NCBI GenBank assembly: GCA_003154195.1
Contig: PMCS01000026.1
Location: 1 to 55,714, forward strand
Direction of reading: 5' to 3'
DNA: 55,714 nucleotides
DNA from: Candidatus Omnitrophota bacterium
Lineage (GTDB): Bacteria; Omnitrophota; Gorgyraeia; Duberdicusellales; 4484-171
Shown: positions 46,178-54,336 of the stretch, piece by piece
How the letters are laid out: every line of letters begins with the position of its first letter
Numbering within the stretch: the first letter of the stretch is position 1
Position numbers and translations under genes: made by a program
Notes under the pieces: model-generated
What the model was told of the DNA's origin: nothing
The model's database searches: none
Seen by the model: the letters and a program-made list of their open reading frames with translations, nothing else

Positions 46178-47440
46178 ATGTACGAAATTCAAAAGATTAA
46201 CGGCGTAACGTTTATTTTTTCTCCCTTTAAGGATATCGAAACCGCTTCGTTCGGGATATTTTTGCGCGTAGGTTCGCGGTATGAACCGCGCCATGTCCGC
46301 GGCATCGCCCATTTTCTGGAACATATGTTGTTTAAGGGAAGCAAGAAATATTCCTATAAGGAAATAAAGCGGGAGATCGAAGGCCGGGGCGGCTCCCTCA
46401 ACGGTTTCACCTCGCAGGAAATCACCGCTTATTACGCTCATTTTTTGAATAAAAATTTAGACCAAGCCGCCGATATTCTGCTGGATATGGTTTTTGACTC
46501 GCTGCTTAAAAATACCGATTTGCAGAAAGAAAGAATGGTTATTCTGGAAGAAATAAAGATGTATAATGATTTACCGTCGTCGCGCGCGGCCATGCTTCTG
46601 GATAAACTTTTATGGTGCAATCATGCCTTGGGAGAAGAAGTCGTGGGGCATTACGAAACGGTAAACAGAATAAATAGAGGCGATTTGGTTGCTTTTAAGA
46701 ATAATTACTACGTGCCCGACGGGATTATTGTTTGCTGTAGCGGTAATTTTTCTCAAGACAGGGTTATCACTTTGCTTTCGGAAAAAATAAAAAATAACCC
46801 TAAACAAATTAAGCTTCAATCAACTCAGCCGGCCGAGCTCGCCGGTTTGCATGTCAAAGTAGAGAACAAAAAGCTGGAACAGGCACATTTATGCCTGGGT
46901 TTTAGAAGCGTTTCGTATTTTCACGAAGATAAATTTACTGCTGAGCTTATTAATGTGATCTTGGGCGCTAACATGTCCAGCCGGCTCTTCGAAGCTTTAA
47001 GAGAACGAAGGGCGCTTTGCTACGATATTTCTACGGAAGCCAGAAAATATAAAGATAGCGGCGCGTTTACGATACAGCTTGGCCTGGATAAGAGCAGGAT
47101 TAATACCGCCCTGGCGGCCATTTTAAGGGAATTAGCTAAGCTTAAGGAGAAAGAAGTTTCGGCTAAAGAATTGGCTCGGGCCAGGGATTATTTTCTGGGG
47201 CAAATCGCCATGAGCCTGGAGCAGCCGCAAGGCAAGATGTTTTATACGGCAGAAAGTTATATTACGCTTGGTAAAATTTATTCTATGGATGATATAAAGA
47301 GGGAAGTGGCTAATGTAAGCCCGGCAAGAATAAAAAGGCTTTGCGGCGATATCTTTAATTTTAACAATATGTGCGTTTCTTGCATCGCCGATACAGATGA
47401 CAAAGAAGAAGGCAGGATACGCAAGATCGTCGCGGGTTGA
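46178..47440 (+). CDS. M16 family zinc peptidase (processing-protease type)
   Basis: The 420-residue protein has the inverted zinc motif HFLEH at residues 45-49 (metal histidines and catalytic Glu) in GIAHFLEHMLFKGSKKYSY. The matching downstream glutamate lies in the EEIKMYNDLP region, and the second-half domain has RERRALCYDIS, the conserved arginine-tyrosine site. The size fits the compact bacterial PepR / MPP-beta-like clade. There is no signal peptide, so it is probably cytoplasmic. The ATG at 46178 is chosen at the conserved start; the upstream frame is repeat sequence. Confidence 0.92.
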   Translation: MYEIQKINGVTFIFSPFKDIETASFGIFLRVGSRYEPRHVRGIAHFLEHMLFKGSKKYSYKEIKREIEGRGGSLNGFTSQEITAYYAHFLNKNLDQAADILLDMVFDSLLKNTDLQKERMVILEEIKMYNDLPSSRAAMLLDKLLWCNHALGEEVVGHYETVNRINRGDLVAFKNNYYVPDGIIVCCSGNFSQDRVITLLSEKIKNNPKQIKLQSTQPAELAGLHVKVENKKLEQAHLCLGFRSVSYFHEDKFTAELINVILGANMSSRLFEALRERRALCYDISTEARKYKDSGAFTIQLGLDKSRINTALAAILRELAKLKEKEVSAKELARARDYFLGQIAMSLEQPQGKMFYTAESYITLGKIYSMDDIKREVANVSPARIKRLCGDIFNFNNMCVSCIADTDDKEEGRIRKIVAG

Positions 47441-47504
47441 ATTCGGCCGGCCACCGTATATCAGTGTAGGGGTGAATTCCGATGAATGATTTTTCTGCGA
47501 TTGT

Positions 47505-47957
47505 GTGGAAAAAATGAAGGAGGCTATTATTCCTAAAAAAGTTATCGATGACGGCAAGAAAAAAGCGTTAATGATCGTTGGATTTGCTTTAGATAAACAA
47601 GCCGGCGATCCGGTGGTTCTGGATGTAAGGGGACTTACTAATCTTTGTGATTATTTTGTAATTTGTTCAGCCGAGACGACGGTTCAAGCGGCGGCGATTT
47701 ACGAAGAAGTTAAAGCCAGGGCGCAGGAAAACGGTTTTGAAGCCCACCATTGCCAGAGGGATGATGGCGATACCTGGATGATTGTGGATTTTTTTGATGT
47801 GATTGTTCATATTTTTCATCAAGAAGCGAGGTCTTTCTACGATCTTGAGCATTTGTGGCGTGACGCTAAAAAAGTAGCAATACCTAAAAAGAAAAAGCAA
47901 ATAATAAAAACAGAACCGTTTAACCACGAAGGCACAAAGAATACTAAGATTACATAA
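47505..47957 (+). CDS. rsfS: Ribosomal silencing factor RsfS (Iojap family)
   Basis: RsfS binds L14 and blocks subunit joining when nutrients are short. The 150-residue protein shows the family core: VVLDVRGLTNLCDYFVICSA, then VKARAQENGFEAHHCQRDDG, DTWMIVDFFDVIVHIFHQEA and the ending RSFYDLEHLWRDA. The start is uncertain: GTG at 47505 or ATG at 47514; neither has a good ribosome binding site. The last residues, NHEGTKNTKIT, are encoded by an ACCACGAAGG repeat arm and are not part of the family. Confidence 0.9.
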   Translation: MEKMKEAIIPKKVIDDGKKKALMIVGFALDKQAGDPVVLDVRGLTNLCDYFVICSAETTVQAAAIYEEVKARAQENGFEAHHCQRDDGDTWMIVDFFDVIVHIFHQEARSFYDLEHLWRDAKKVAIPKKKKQIIKTEPFNHEGTKNTKIT

Positions 47958-48070
47958 TAATTCGGTTGTCGGTTATCGGTTCCAGGTTCTCGTGATAACC
48001 GCTGACCGAATACCTCTGTCCGTTTTTATAAGTTAGTGTCTTTTCTTTGTGTACTTAGTGTCTTGGTGGT
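47921..48070. repeat. Nested ACCACGAAGG word-arm inverted repeat between rsfS and the riboflavin synthase gene
   Basis: Outer arms: TTAACCACGAAGGCACAAAG with AATACTAAG, inside the rsfS 3' end, and CTTTTCTTTGTGTACTTAG with TGTCTTGGTGGT. A second, unrelated inverted repeat lies inside at 47960-48011 (ATTCGGTTGTCGGTTATC facing GATAACCGCTGACCGAAT). Confidence 0.8.
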
Positions 48071-48122
48071 AAGAGTGGTTTTGTCTTTTTGTCGATGTTT
48101 TTTGTTTAGAATTAGGAGAGAG

Positions 48123-48698
48123 ATGTTTACCGGGATTATCGCAGAAGCCGGAAGATTGGAAAAAATCACCAAAATAAGCTCTTTGACAAAGCTGGAAATA
48201 GCTTCTAAAATAGTCTACGCCGACGTTAAGGTTTCCGACAGCATCGCGGTTAACGGTATTTGTCTTACCGTGGTAAAAAAAGATAAAGGATTAATTTATT
48301 TTGACGCGATAACTTCTACCGTGGCGGTAACCAACATCAAAGACGCGAAAAGAGGCGATTCGGTTAATTTAGAGCCGGCATTAAAGGTTGGCGATAAGCT
48401 GGGCGGCCATTTTGTCCTGGGGCATATCGATACGACGGCAAAGTTATTACGGCAGATTAAGCATAGCGATTACTGGGAACTAGTTATCGATTTACCGGCC
48501 GCGTTTCGTAAGTTTGTGATTAAGAACGGTTCGATTGCGCTGGAAGGGGTTTCGCTTACGGTAAAAAATATCTCCGGCCGGTATCCGGCGGTCAATATAA
48601 TACCGTTTACTTACGAGAATACTAATTTAAAATATAAAAAGACCGGCGCCCTTTTGAATGTTGAATTTGATTATTTGCTGAAGAAAAATTTGGCATAA
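48123..48698 (+). CDS. ribE: Riboflavin synthase alpha subunit
   Basis: This enzyme makes riboflavin from two molecules of dimethylribityllumazine. The 191-residue protein has the two lumazine-binding repeats. The first starts MFTGIIAEAGRLEKI with SIAVNGICLTVV. The second has GGHFVLGHIDTTAKL with SIALEGVSLTV. The chain is somewhat short for the family (about 200-220) but both barrels are complete. GGAGAG precedes the ATG. No ribBA, ribD or ribH is adjacent and no FMN riboswitch was seen. Confidence 0.94.
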   Translation: MFTGIIAEAGRLEKITKISSLTKLEIASKIVYADVKVSDSIAVNGICLTVVKKDKGLIYFDAITSTVAVTNIKDAKRGDSVNLEPALKVGDKLGGHFVLGHIDTTAKLLRQIKHSDYWELVIDLPAAFRKFVIKNGSIALEGVSLTVKNISGRYPAVNIIPFTYENTNLKYKKTGALLNVEFDYLLKKNLA

Positions 48699-48699
48699 A

Positions 48700-48722
48700 G
48701 GCACCTCGCTTCGCTCGGTGCC
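48700..48722 (+). terminator. Possible hairpin terminator after the riboflavin synthase gene
   Basis: GGCACC and GGTGCC (48700-48705 and 48717-48722) enclose TCGCTTCGCTC two bases after the stop codon. The T run after the stem is short, so termination is only possible. Confidence 0.35.
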
Positions 48723-48768
48723 GGTTTAAAATCAAGGAAATAAAAACCTAGATAATTACATTTTAAAT

Positions 48769-48826
48769 CGGGAGGTAGCGCAGTTCGGCTAGCGTGCTTG
48801 GTTCGGGACCAAGAGGCCGCGGGTTC
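48769..48826 (+). pseudogene. tRNA-Pro(CGG) 5' part, interrupted in the T-loop
   Basis: Acceptor strand CGGGAGG, the D arm, the anticodon arm CTTGG-TTCGGGA-CCAAG and the 5' T-stem GCGGG-TTC are present. 43 bases (48776-48818) are identical to the intact gene at 48905. After TTC the sequence turns into an inserted GC-rich hairpin (CCCGCCGC / GCGGCG, CGCC / GGCG). The matching 3' part lies at 49100-49120. Confidence 0.7.
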
Positions 48827-48904
48827 CCCGCCGCAAAGCGGCGAGGTCTCGCCTTTGGCGGAAAATCCCGCCGCGGGTTTTGTTCCAAATAGTTAGTTTT
48901 TATT

Positions 48905-48982
48905 CGGGGAGTAGCGCAGTTCGGCTAGCGTGCTTGGTTCGGGACCAAGAGGCCAAGGGTTCAAATCCCTTCTCCCCGACCA
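48905..48982 (+). tRNA. tRNA-Pro(CGG)
   Basis: A complete cloverleaf with encoded CCA: acceptor CGGGGAG / CTCCCCG, D arm GCGC / GCGT, anticodon arm CTTGG / CCAAG with loop TTCGGGA (anticodon CGG, reading CCG), variable AGGCC, T arm AAGGG-TTCAAAT-CCCTT, discriminator A and CCA at 48980-48982. The 78-base length and all stems are regular. It lies between the two halves of a second, broken copy. Confidence 0.93.
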
Positions 48983-49099
48983 TTTTTGTAACCTGAGATG
49001 GTTGGTGGATAAAGTGAGCTCATCGTAATCCGGGGGCCTAATACATTTTTGGAAGCAATAGCGCTTCGCGCGCTATGTCCTGCGGACATAGATTGCTTG

Positions 49100-49120
49100 C
49101 AAATCCCGCCCTCCCGACTA
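49100..49120 (+). pseudogene. tRNA-Pro 3' part matching the broken 5' part
   Basis: The sequence AAAT-CCCGC-CCTCCCG-A-CTA supplies the 3' T-stem and the 3' acceptor strand. CCCGC pairs perfectly with GCGGG at 48819-48823 and CCTCCCG with CGGGAGG at 48769-48775. The terminal triplet is CTA in place of CCA. Before it lies a hairpin-rich segment (AGCAAT ... ATTGCT, about 49054-49097). Confidence 0.7.
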
Positions 49121-49188
49121 TTTTTTCTCATCATTGCGGGATGATGAAAACTGAGTTATCGCGAATAGTTTGAGTGGTAAGCAACCAA

Positions 49189-49216
49189 TTGAAAATTGTA
49201 TTATTTAGGCTACAAT
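49189..49216 (+). promoter_or_regulatory. Promoter of the ROK kinase gene
   Basis: TTGAAA (49189-49194) lies 16 bases from TACAAT (49211-49216, 5/6). The start codon at 49228 is only about five bases after the expected transcription start and lacks a Shine-Dalgarno sequence, so the message may be leaderless. Confidence 0.55.
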
Positions 49217-49227
49217 ATACTTTCGCC

Positions 49228-50154
49228 ATGAGGAAGAAATACTATTTAGGAATTGATTGGGGCGGGACATATATAAAAGCGGGTATTGTCAACGGCAGCG
49301 GCCAGATTCTGGCGAAGGAAACTTTTGTTTCCGAAACGCTTCGTGACAAACCGGTTTTCATCGAAAAAATATGTTCTTTTGCCGCTGATTTTAAAAAATT
49401 TCACATCGAAGGCATAGGGATCGGTGCGCCCGGCATTGTGGATGTTCAAAAAGGTTTTATCTATTACCTGCCTAACGTGCCGGGATGGGAAAAATATCCT
49501 TTGGCCGGAACGTTGGAAAAAAAGCTTGGAATTTCCGTAACTGTCGATAATGACGCTAACGTGTTTGCTTTGGCGGAAACGCGCCTTGGTTCCGCCCGCG
49601 GTGCCGAGAGAGTAATTTTTTTAACCTTAGGTACGGGAGTGGGCGGCGCGGTTATTTTTGGCGGAAAACTGCTGGAAGGCAAGATCAGCGCTTTGGAATT
49701 AGGCCACGTTCCGCTCAGTTTGAAGGGCAAACCTTGCGGCTGCGGCGGCAGCGGTTGCGTCGAAACTTTCCTGGGGAATAAATATTTAATCGCTTCATAT
49801 AGGAGTTTAAAAAAAGATAACGAAAAAAAATTAGAAGTCAAAGATATTTATAAAAAAGCGTTAGGGGGAGAGAAGGAAGCTTTGTTTGTCTGGCGGGAGT
49901 TTTCAACGGCGCTGGGAAAATTTCTCGCCGGGATGGTGAATGTTTTTAGCCCCGAGGTTATTGTTTTAGGCGGCGGTGTTTCCGGAGCTTTCAAAATATT
50001 TAAACCTTGGGTTTTTGCGGAAATAAAACGGCAAGCGATGTGGCCGCAAGTCACTAACCTTAAGTTAGTCCGGGCTAAGTTGAAAGACGCCGGTATCGTC
50101 GGCGCGGCGCTTTTAGCGAAAGAGAAAATAAATTTGTCAAAGATCAGAAGGTGA
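49228..50154 (+). CDS. ROK family sugar kinase (glucokinase-like)
   Basis: ROK kinases phosphorylate glucose or N-acetylhexosamines. The 308-residue protein has the ATP motif YLGIDWGGTYIKAGIV at the start, catalytic Asp in VDNDANVFALAE, LTLGTGVGGAVIF, and the zinc signature CGCGGSGCVE starting at Cys170, with the ligand His in ELGHVPL. No DNA-binding helix-turn-helix is present, so it is a kinase and not a NagC-type repressor. Glucose is likely but unproven. It overlaps the lptD frame, suggesting coupling. Confidence 0.9.
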   Translation: MRKKYYLGIDWGGTYIKAGIVNGSGQILAKETFVSETLRDKPVFIEKICSFAADFKKFHIEGIGIGAPGIVDVQKGFIYYLPNVPGWEKYPLAGTLEKKLGISVTVDNDANVFALAETRLGSARGAERVIFLTLGTGVGGAVIFGGKLLEGKISALELGHVPLSLKGKPCGCGGSGCVETFLGNKYLIASYRSLKKDNEKKLEVKDIYKKALGGEKEALFVWREFSTALGKFLAGMVNVFSPEVIVLGGGVSGAFKIFKPWVFAEIKRQAMWPQVTNLKLVRAKLKDAGIVGAALLAKEKINLSKIRR

Positions 50155-50240
50155 CCGATGGCCGTATATGCCTTGCGCGTTGTTTCACAATAATCGTGAA
50201 ACAACGTGAAAATGAAGGTGATCGCGGAAAAATATCGGTT

Positions 50241-52577
50241 ATGCCAAAACTAAATTTAATGCGGATTGTTAAAAATATAATTCTGGTTATTATAATTTCC
50301 TGGTTTCCTTTCAGCGCGGCTTTGAGTTTTTCGCGCTCAGGCAAAGATAAAAAGGGAGATAATTCCAGTGGCGCCGGCGCAAGCAAGGAGAATAAAAACC
50401 TTCCCGCGCCGGTTCTGGGCGGTTCCGGCGTCCAGGCGGTTAAGCCGGCCACCATCGACGGCGACGAGATTAATTATCTTCGCCAGGAAGGTAAGGTTTC
50501 CGTCAAAGGCCATGTTTTAATCGATTATAAAAACGTAAAACTTTCCTGCGACGAGGCGGTTTATGATGTTAATGATAATATTGCCCGGCTTGATGGGAAA
50601 GTAATCGTGATAAAAGAGGGTACGATAATCTACGGTGAACATATTGTGTATGATTTAGACGCCGAAAAGGCCGAATTCGATCAGGTCCGTTTTCAATCCC
50701 AGTCTGAGAATAAAAGCGGAACCGGGGCAGCAAGGACAGGCGAGGCTCCCCCGACGACAATAACTATATTCGGAAAAGCTAAAGATGGCGTTAAGCCGCC
50801 GGAAAAAGAAGAGTATATTTTCAGGCGGGGTTACTTTACCACATGCGACCGGGATGAGCCGCATTATCGTTTTGCGGCAAAAAGAATAATCGTTTATCCC
50901 AATGAAAGAATTATATTAAAAAACGTTATTTTTAAAGTCGGCAAATTGCCGCTTTTTTATTTGCCCTATCTCGCCCAGTCGCTTAAGCGAAAAGAATTTG
51001 TGTTTACGATCAGGCCGGGTAAAGACAAGGACCTGGGAAATTACGTTTTATCCAGCACGCGGTACTATCTTAACGAAAACCAGCGGGGACATTTGTTCCT
51101 CGACTATTATGAAAAAAGGGGATGGGCTGAAGGTGTAAGCCATAAGATCGAAAGTAAAGATTACGGCGAAAGTTTATTCAATTATTATACGCTCAGGGAT
51201 AAAATGTACCGATTGGCCAGCCGCGAATCTTTGCTTGAAAAATATCCCGAAAGGGCCGCGCTGGACGCCAAGTATCTCGAAAATGACCGCTATAAAGCGC
51301 AGTATTATTACCAGGGGCATCCCACCAGCGCTTTGTCGATAAACGCCGAATTCAACAAATTTTCCGACGAATTTTTTATGAAAGATTTTTTTTATCGCGA
51401 ATATGAAAAGAATATGACGCCGCCTTCTTACGCTTTAATCAATTATTCTTTTACCCATTCCAGCCTTTCTCTTTTGGAGCAAAAGCGCGTTAATAACTTT
51501 TTTTCGGAGACCCAATACTTACCCCAAGTTGAGTATAATCTTTTTTCTCAAGGATTAGGGAAAACCGGTTTATATTTTCAATCCGACATAAAAGCCGCGG
51601 ATATCCAGAGAGTCCAAAGCCGCTCTTCCGTCAAGGACGGCGTGGATCGGGTGCATTCTTATAGCAGCTTTAATTATCCTACCAATATAAAGTGGCTTTA
51701 TCTAAATCCCCATACCGGTTATTATTTTACTTATTATTCCCGCGATATTTATGAAAGGTATAGGCTCAGGGGCGCTCCGGAATTCGGCATCGATATGAGC
51801 ACGAAGTTATACCGCCCCTTTAACGCCGGGTTCAATCTTTTCGGTAAGAAAATAGAAAAAATGCGCCACATTATCACCCCCACCATAAATTACAATTATA
51901 TCCACCCGCCGACGTCGCCGGTTTATAATATAACGCAGTTTGACGGTGTTGACTCCCTCAGCCGAAGCGAAAGCGTCGTTCTTACATTAGATAATAAACT
52001 GCAGGCCAAGAGCGGCGAAGAAAAATGGGATTTGCTATATTTTTCTCCCGCCGCGACATACCAAATCGGCCAGAAAAGCCGTGCCGAGAAAACCCACGAT
52101 TATCTTAGTACGGTTACCGGAAAGTTAGAGATGTATCCCGTCAGGTATATTTCCTTGAATACCGATACTACTTATGACGGTCCGCTTCGCCGGACCAGCA
52201 GCGTCAATACCGATTTAAGTTTGTCCAGCCCGGCCAATCCCAATAATTCTATTTCTATAGGTAATCGCTACGTACGCTTGAGCAGTGCCCTTGGTACTTA
52301 TGGGGTTAGTTACGATTTAACTTCCAAGATCCATTTTAGCGGTTACATGAGGTGCGAATATCTTACCGGCGATATACAGGAACAGCAATATAATTTAAGG
52401 TTTGATCTGCATTGTTGGTGGTTCGACCTTGGATTTGACGTTAAAAGGAGAAGCCCTGATCCGAGCAAGAACGAGATCAAAGATTACGGGGTTACGGCAG
52501 TATTTACGCTTAAAGCCTTTCCGCAACTGTTCGGGGGCTTTCAAAGGGGTTATAGTGGAGCAAAAAGGGCATATTAA
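50241..52577 (+). CDS. lptD: LPS-assembly outer membrane protein LptD
   Basis: LptD inserts lipopolysaccharide into the outer leaflet of the outer membrane. The protein (about 778 residues) has a signal-anchor-like start (IVKNIILVIIISWFPFSAAL), then an LptA-like (OstA) domain: IDGDEINYLRQEGKVSVKGH, LSCDEAVYD and DGKVIVIKEGTIIYGE. The beta-barrel follows, with the family marker YFTTCDRDEPHYRF and KVGKLPLFYLPY. Tyrosine-rich alternating strands run to the C-terminus. The start is uncertain (50241 or 50259; the frame opens at 50151). Its presence is the best evidence for an LPS outer membrane. Its 3' end overlaps the next gene. Confidence 0.9.
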   Translation: MPKLNLMRIVKNIILVIIISWFPFSAALSFSRSGKDKKGDNSSGAGASKENKNLPAPVLGGSGVQAVKPATIDGDEINYLRQEGKVSVKGHVLIDYKNVKLSCDEAVYDVNDNIARLDGKVIVIKEGTIIYGEHIVYDLDAEKAEFDQVRFQSQSENKSGTGAARTGEAPPTTITIFGKAKDGVKPPEKEEYIFRRGYFTTCDRDEPHYRFAAKRIIVYPNERIILKNVIFKVGKLPLFYLPYLAQSLKRKEFVFTIRPGKDKDLGNYVLSSTRYYLNENQRGHLFLDYYEKRGWAEGVSHKIESKDYGESLFNYYTLRDKMYRLASRESLLEKYPERAALDAKYLENDRYKAQYYYQGHPTSALSINAEFNKFSDEFFMKDFFYREYEKNMTPPSYALINYSFTHSSLSLLEQKRVNNFFSETQYLPQVEYNLFSQGLGKTGLYFQSDIKAADIQRVQSRSSVKDGVDRVHSYSSFNYPTNIKWLYLNPHTGYYFTYYSRDIYERYRLRGAPEFGIDMSTKLYRPFNAGFNLFGKKIEKMRHIITPTINYNYIHPPTSPVYNITQFDGVDSLSRSESVVLTLDNKLQAKSGEEKWDLLYFSPAATYQIGQKSRAEKTHDYLSTVTGKLEMYPVRYISLNTDTTYDGPLRRTSSVNTDLSLSSPANPNNSISIGNRYVRLSSALGTYGVSYDLTSKIHFSGYMRCEYLTGDIQEQQYNLRFDLHCWWFDLGFDVKRRSPDPSKNEIKDYGVTAVFTLKAFPQLFGGFQRGYSGAKRAY

Positions 52578-53877
52578 AAAGTATAAAATCGGCGTAGTGG
52601 GGGCGGGGCATGTAGGTTTGGTTGCGGCTGCTTGTTTTGCCGAGCTCGGCCATCGGGTGATCTGCGTCGACAACGACGCCGGCAAAATTAATTCCTTAAA
52701 GAAACTGATCATGCCTTTTTATGAGCCTGAACTTGAGCCATTGGTCAGGAAAAACATCAAAAAAGGTATTTTAACTTTTTCTTCTTCTTTAGATGAAACG
52801 ATTAAGGCGGCGCAGGTTATTTTTATCGCCGTCGGCACCCCGCCGCAGCCTGATGGTTCCGCGGACTTGACGGCGATAGAAAATGTGGCTCAAGCCGTAG
52901 CGCGTAACCTCGATTCCTACAAAATCGTTATTGAAAAATCTACGGTGCCGGTGCAAACGGGGCAGAAAGTAAAAGAAACTATCTATCGTTATCGCAAGAG
53001 CAATGTTGATTTCGACGTTGCCTCCAACCCCGAATTTTTACGGGAAGGCAAAGCGGTTTACGATTTCTTTTACCCTGACCGGATTGTTTTGGGAGTAGAA
53101 TCGCCGAGAGCGGAAAAAATTTTAAAAGAGATATACTCGTCGTTAAAAGCGCCGATGGTGATTACGGATATAAATACCGCCGAACTCATCAAGCATGCGT
53201 CTAATTCTTTTCTGGCGGCAAAGATTTCTTTTATTAACGCCGTATCGCGGATTTGCGATTTAGCGGGAGCGGATGTGGAAAAGGTAAGCCTGGCGATGGG
53301 CTTGGATAAAAGAATCGGCGCGCAATTTTTGAATGCCGGCGTGGGTTACGGCGGGTTTTGTTTTCCCAAAGACGTTGAAGCGTTTATCTATATCTCCAAA
53401 AAGCTGGGTTATGAGTTCGGTTTTTTAAAAGAAGTAAAACGGATAAATGACGAACAGCGCCGCTATTTTGTGGAAAAAATAAAAGAGCACCTTTGGATCA
53501 TTAAAGGGAAAAAAATCGCAGTTTTGGGTTTATCGTTTAAGCCCGATACGGACGATATGCGGTTTGCTCCTTCCGTGGATATCGTGGAGGCGTTTTTAAA
53601 GGAAGGCGCGTATGTCCGGGTTTATGATCCTAAAGCAAAAAAAGAAGCCGGAGAATTATTCCGCGGCAAGCGGGTTGAATTTGCCGGGAATCCTTACCGG
53701 GCCGTTAAAGGCTGCGATTGTGTCTGTTTTTTGACGGAATGGGAGGAGTTTAAGAAGCTTGATTTTAAAAAGATAAAAGTGTTGACGCGTTATCATCTTA
53801 TCGCCGACGGCAGGAATATGCTCGACGCCCAGAAGCTTACTAAGATGGGTTTTGAATATATCGGAATGGGCCGATAA
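52555..53877 (+). CDS. UDP-glucose 6-dehydrogenase
   Basis: This enzyme oxidises UDP-glucose to UDP-glucuronate for surface polysaccharides. From the GTG at 52555 it has 440 residues: the NAD-binding KIGVVGAGHVGLVAAACFAE, FIAVGTPPQPDGSADLTAI, EKSTVPVQTG, SNPEFLREGKAVYDF, and catalytic Cys269 in VGYGGFCFPKDVEAF. C-terminal GLSFKPDTDDMRFAPSVDIV completes the family order. The GTG start overlaps the lptD end by 23 bases and has AAAGGGG upstream; a longer frame back to 52402 lies wholly in lptD and is not believed. Confidence 0.92.
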   Translation: MEQKGHIKKYKIGVVGAGHVGLVAAACFAELGHRVICVDNDAGKINSLKKLIMPFYEPELEPLVRKNIKKGILTFSSSLDETIKAAQVIFIAVGTPPQPDGSADLTAIENVAQAVARNLDSYKIVIEKSTVPVQTGQKVKETIYRYRKSNVDFDVASNPEFLREGKAVYDFFYPDRIVLGVESPRAEKILKEIYSSLKAPMVITDINTAELIKHASNSFLAAKISFINAVSRICDLAGADVEKVSLAMGLDKRIGAQFLNAGVGYGGFCFPKDVEAFIYISKKLGYEFGFLKEVKRINDEQRRYFVEKIKEHLWIIKGKKIAVLGLSFKPDTDDMRFAPSVDIVEAFLKEGAYVRVYDPKAKKEAGELFRGKRVEFAGNPYRAVKGCDCVCFLTEWEEFKKLDFKKIKVLTRYHLIADGRNMLDAQKLTKMGFEYIGMGR

Positions 53878-53924
53878 ATTTTATCCTAATCAAAAAATAC
53901 TTTAAAATTCAAAAAACAAATTAA

Positions 53925-54335
53925 ATGAAGAATAAGGGTAATATGATGGTAGGCAAGGATTGCGGTAAAGAAGCGAGGGTTAAAACGGAACACGTAACGG
54001 TGTGCCGGCCCTGGGGCAGCTATACTGTTTTAGAGGAAACCGCGGAATATAAAGTGAAAAAAGTGACGATTAAACCCAGGAAGCGGCTGAGCCTGCAATA
54101 TCATCATAAGAGGGGTGAGCATTGGGTGGTGGTCAGGGGCAAAGCTTTGATCAAGGTAGGCAGCGCCGAATTTACCTTATATCCCGACCAGAGTATCTAT
54201 GTGCCGTGTAAGGCTATTCATCGTTTAAGCAACCCTTTTGGGGTTACTCTGGAAATTATTGAGGTGCAGCATGGGGCATATTTAGGCGAAGATGATATCG
54301 TAAGAATTGACGATGATTTTGGAAGGAGAAAGTGA
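53925..54335 (+). CDS. Mannose-6-phosphate isomerase-type cupin protein
   Basis: The 136-residue protein is a stand-alone version of the type II phosphomannose isomerase domain normally fused to mannose-1-phosphate guanylyltransferase. RPWGSYTVLEETAEYKVKKV and the cupin metal motif LSLQYHHKRGEHWVVVRG are clear, followed by IYVPCKAIHRLSNP. The protein could isomerise fructose 6-phosphate to mannose 6-phosphate or bind a sugar. It lies between two nucleotide-sugar dehydrogenases and ends one base before the next gene. Confidence 0.85.
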   Translation: MKNKGNMMVGKDCGKEARVKTEHVTVCRPWGSYTVLEETAEYKVKKVTIKPRKRLSLQYHHKRGEHWVVVRGKALIKVGSAEFTLYPDQSIYVPCKAIHRLSNPFGVTLEIIEVQHGAYLGEDDIVRIDDDFGRRK

Positions 54336-54336
54336 G

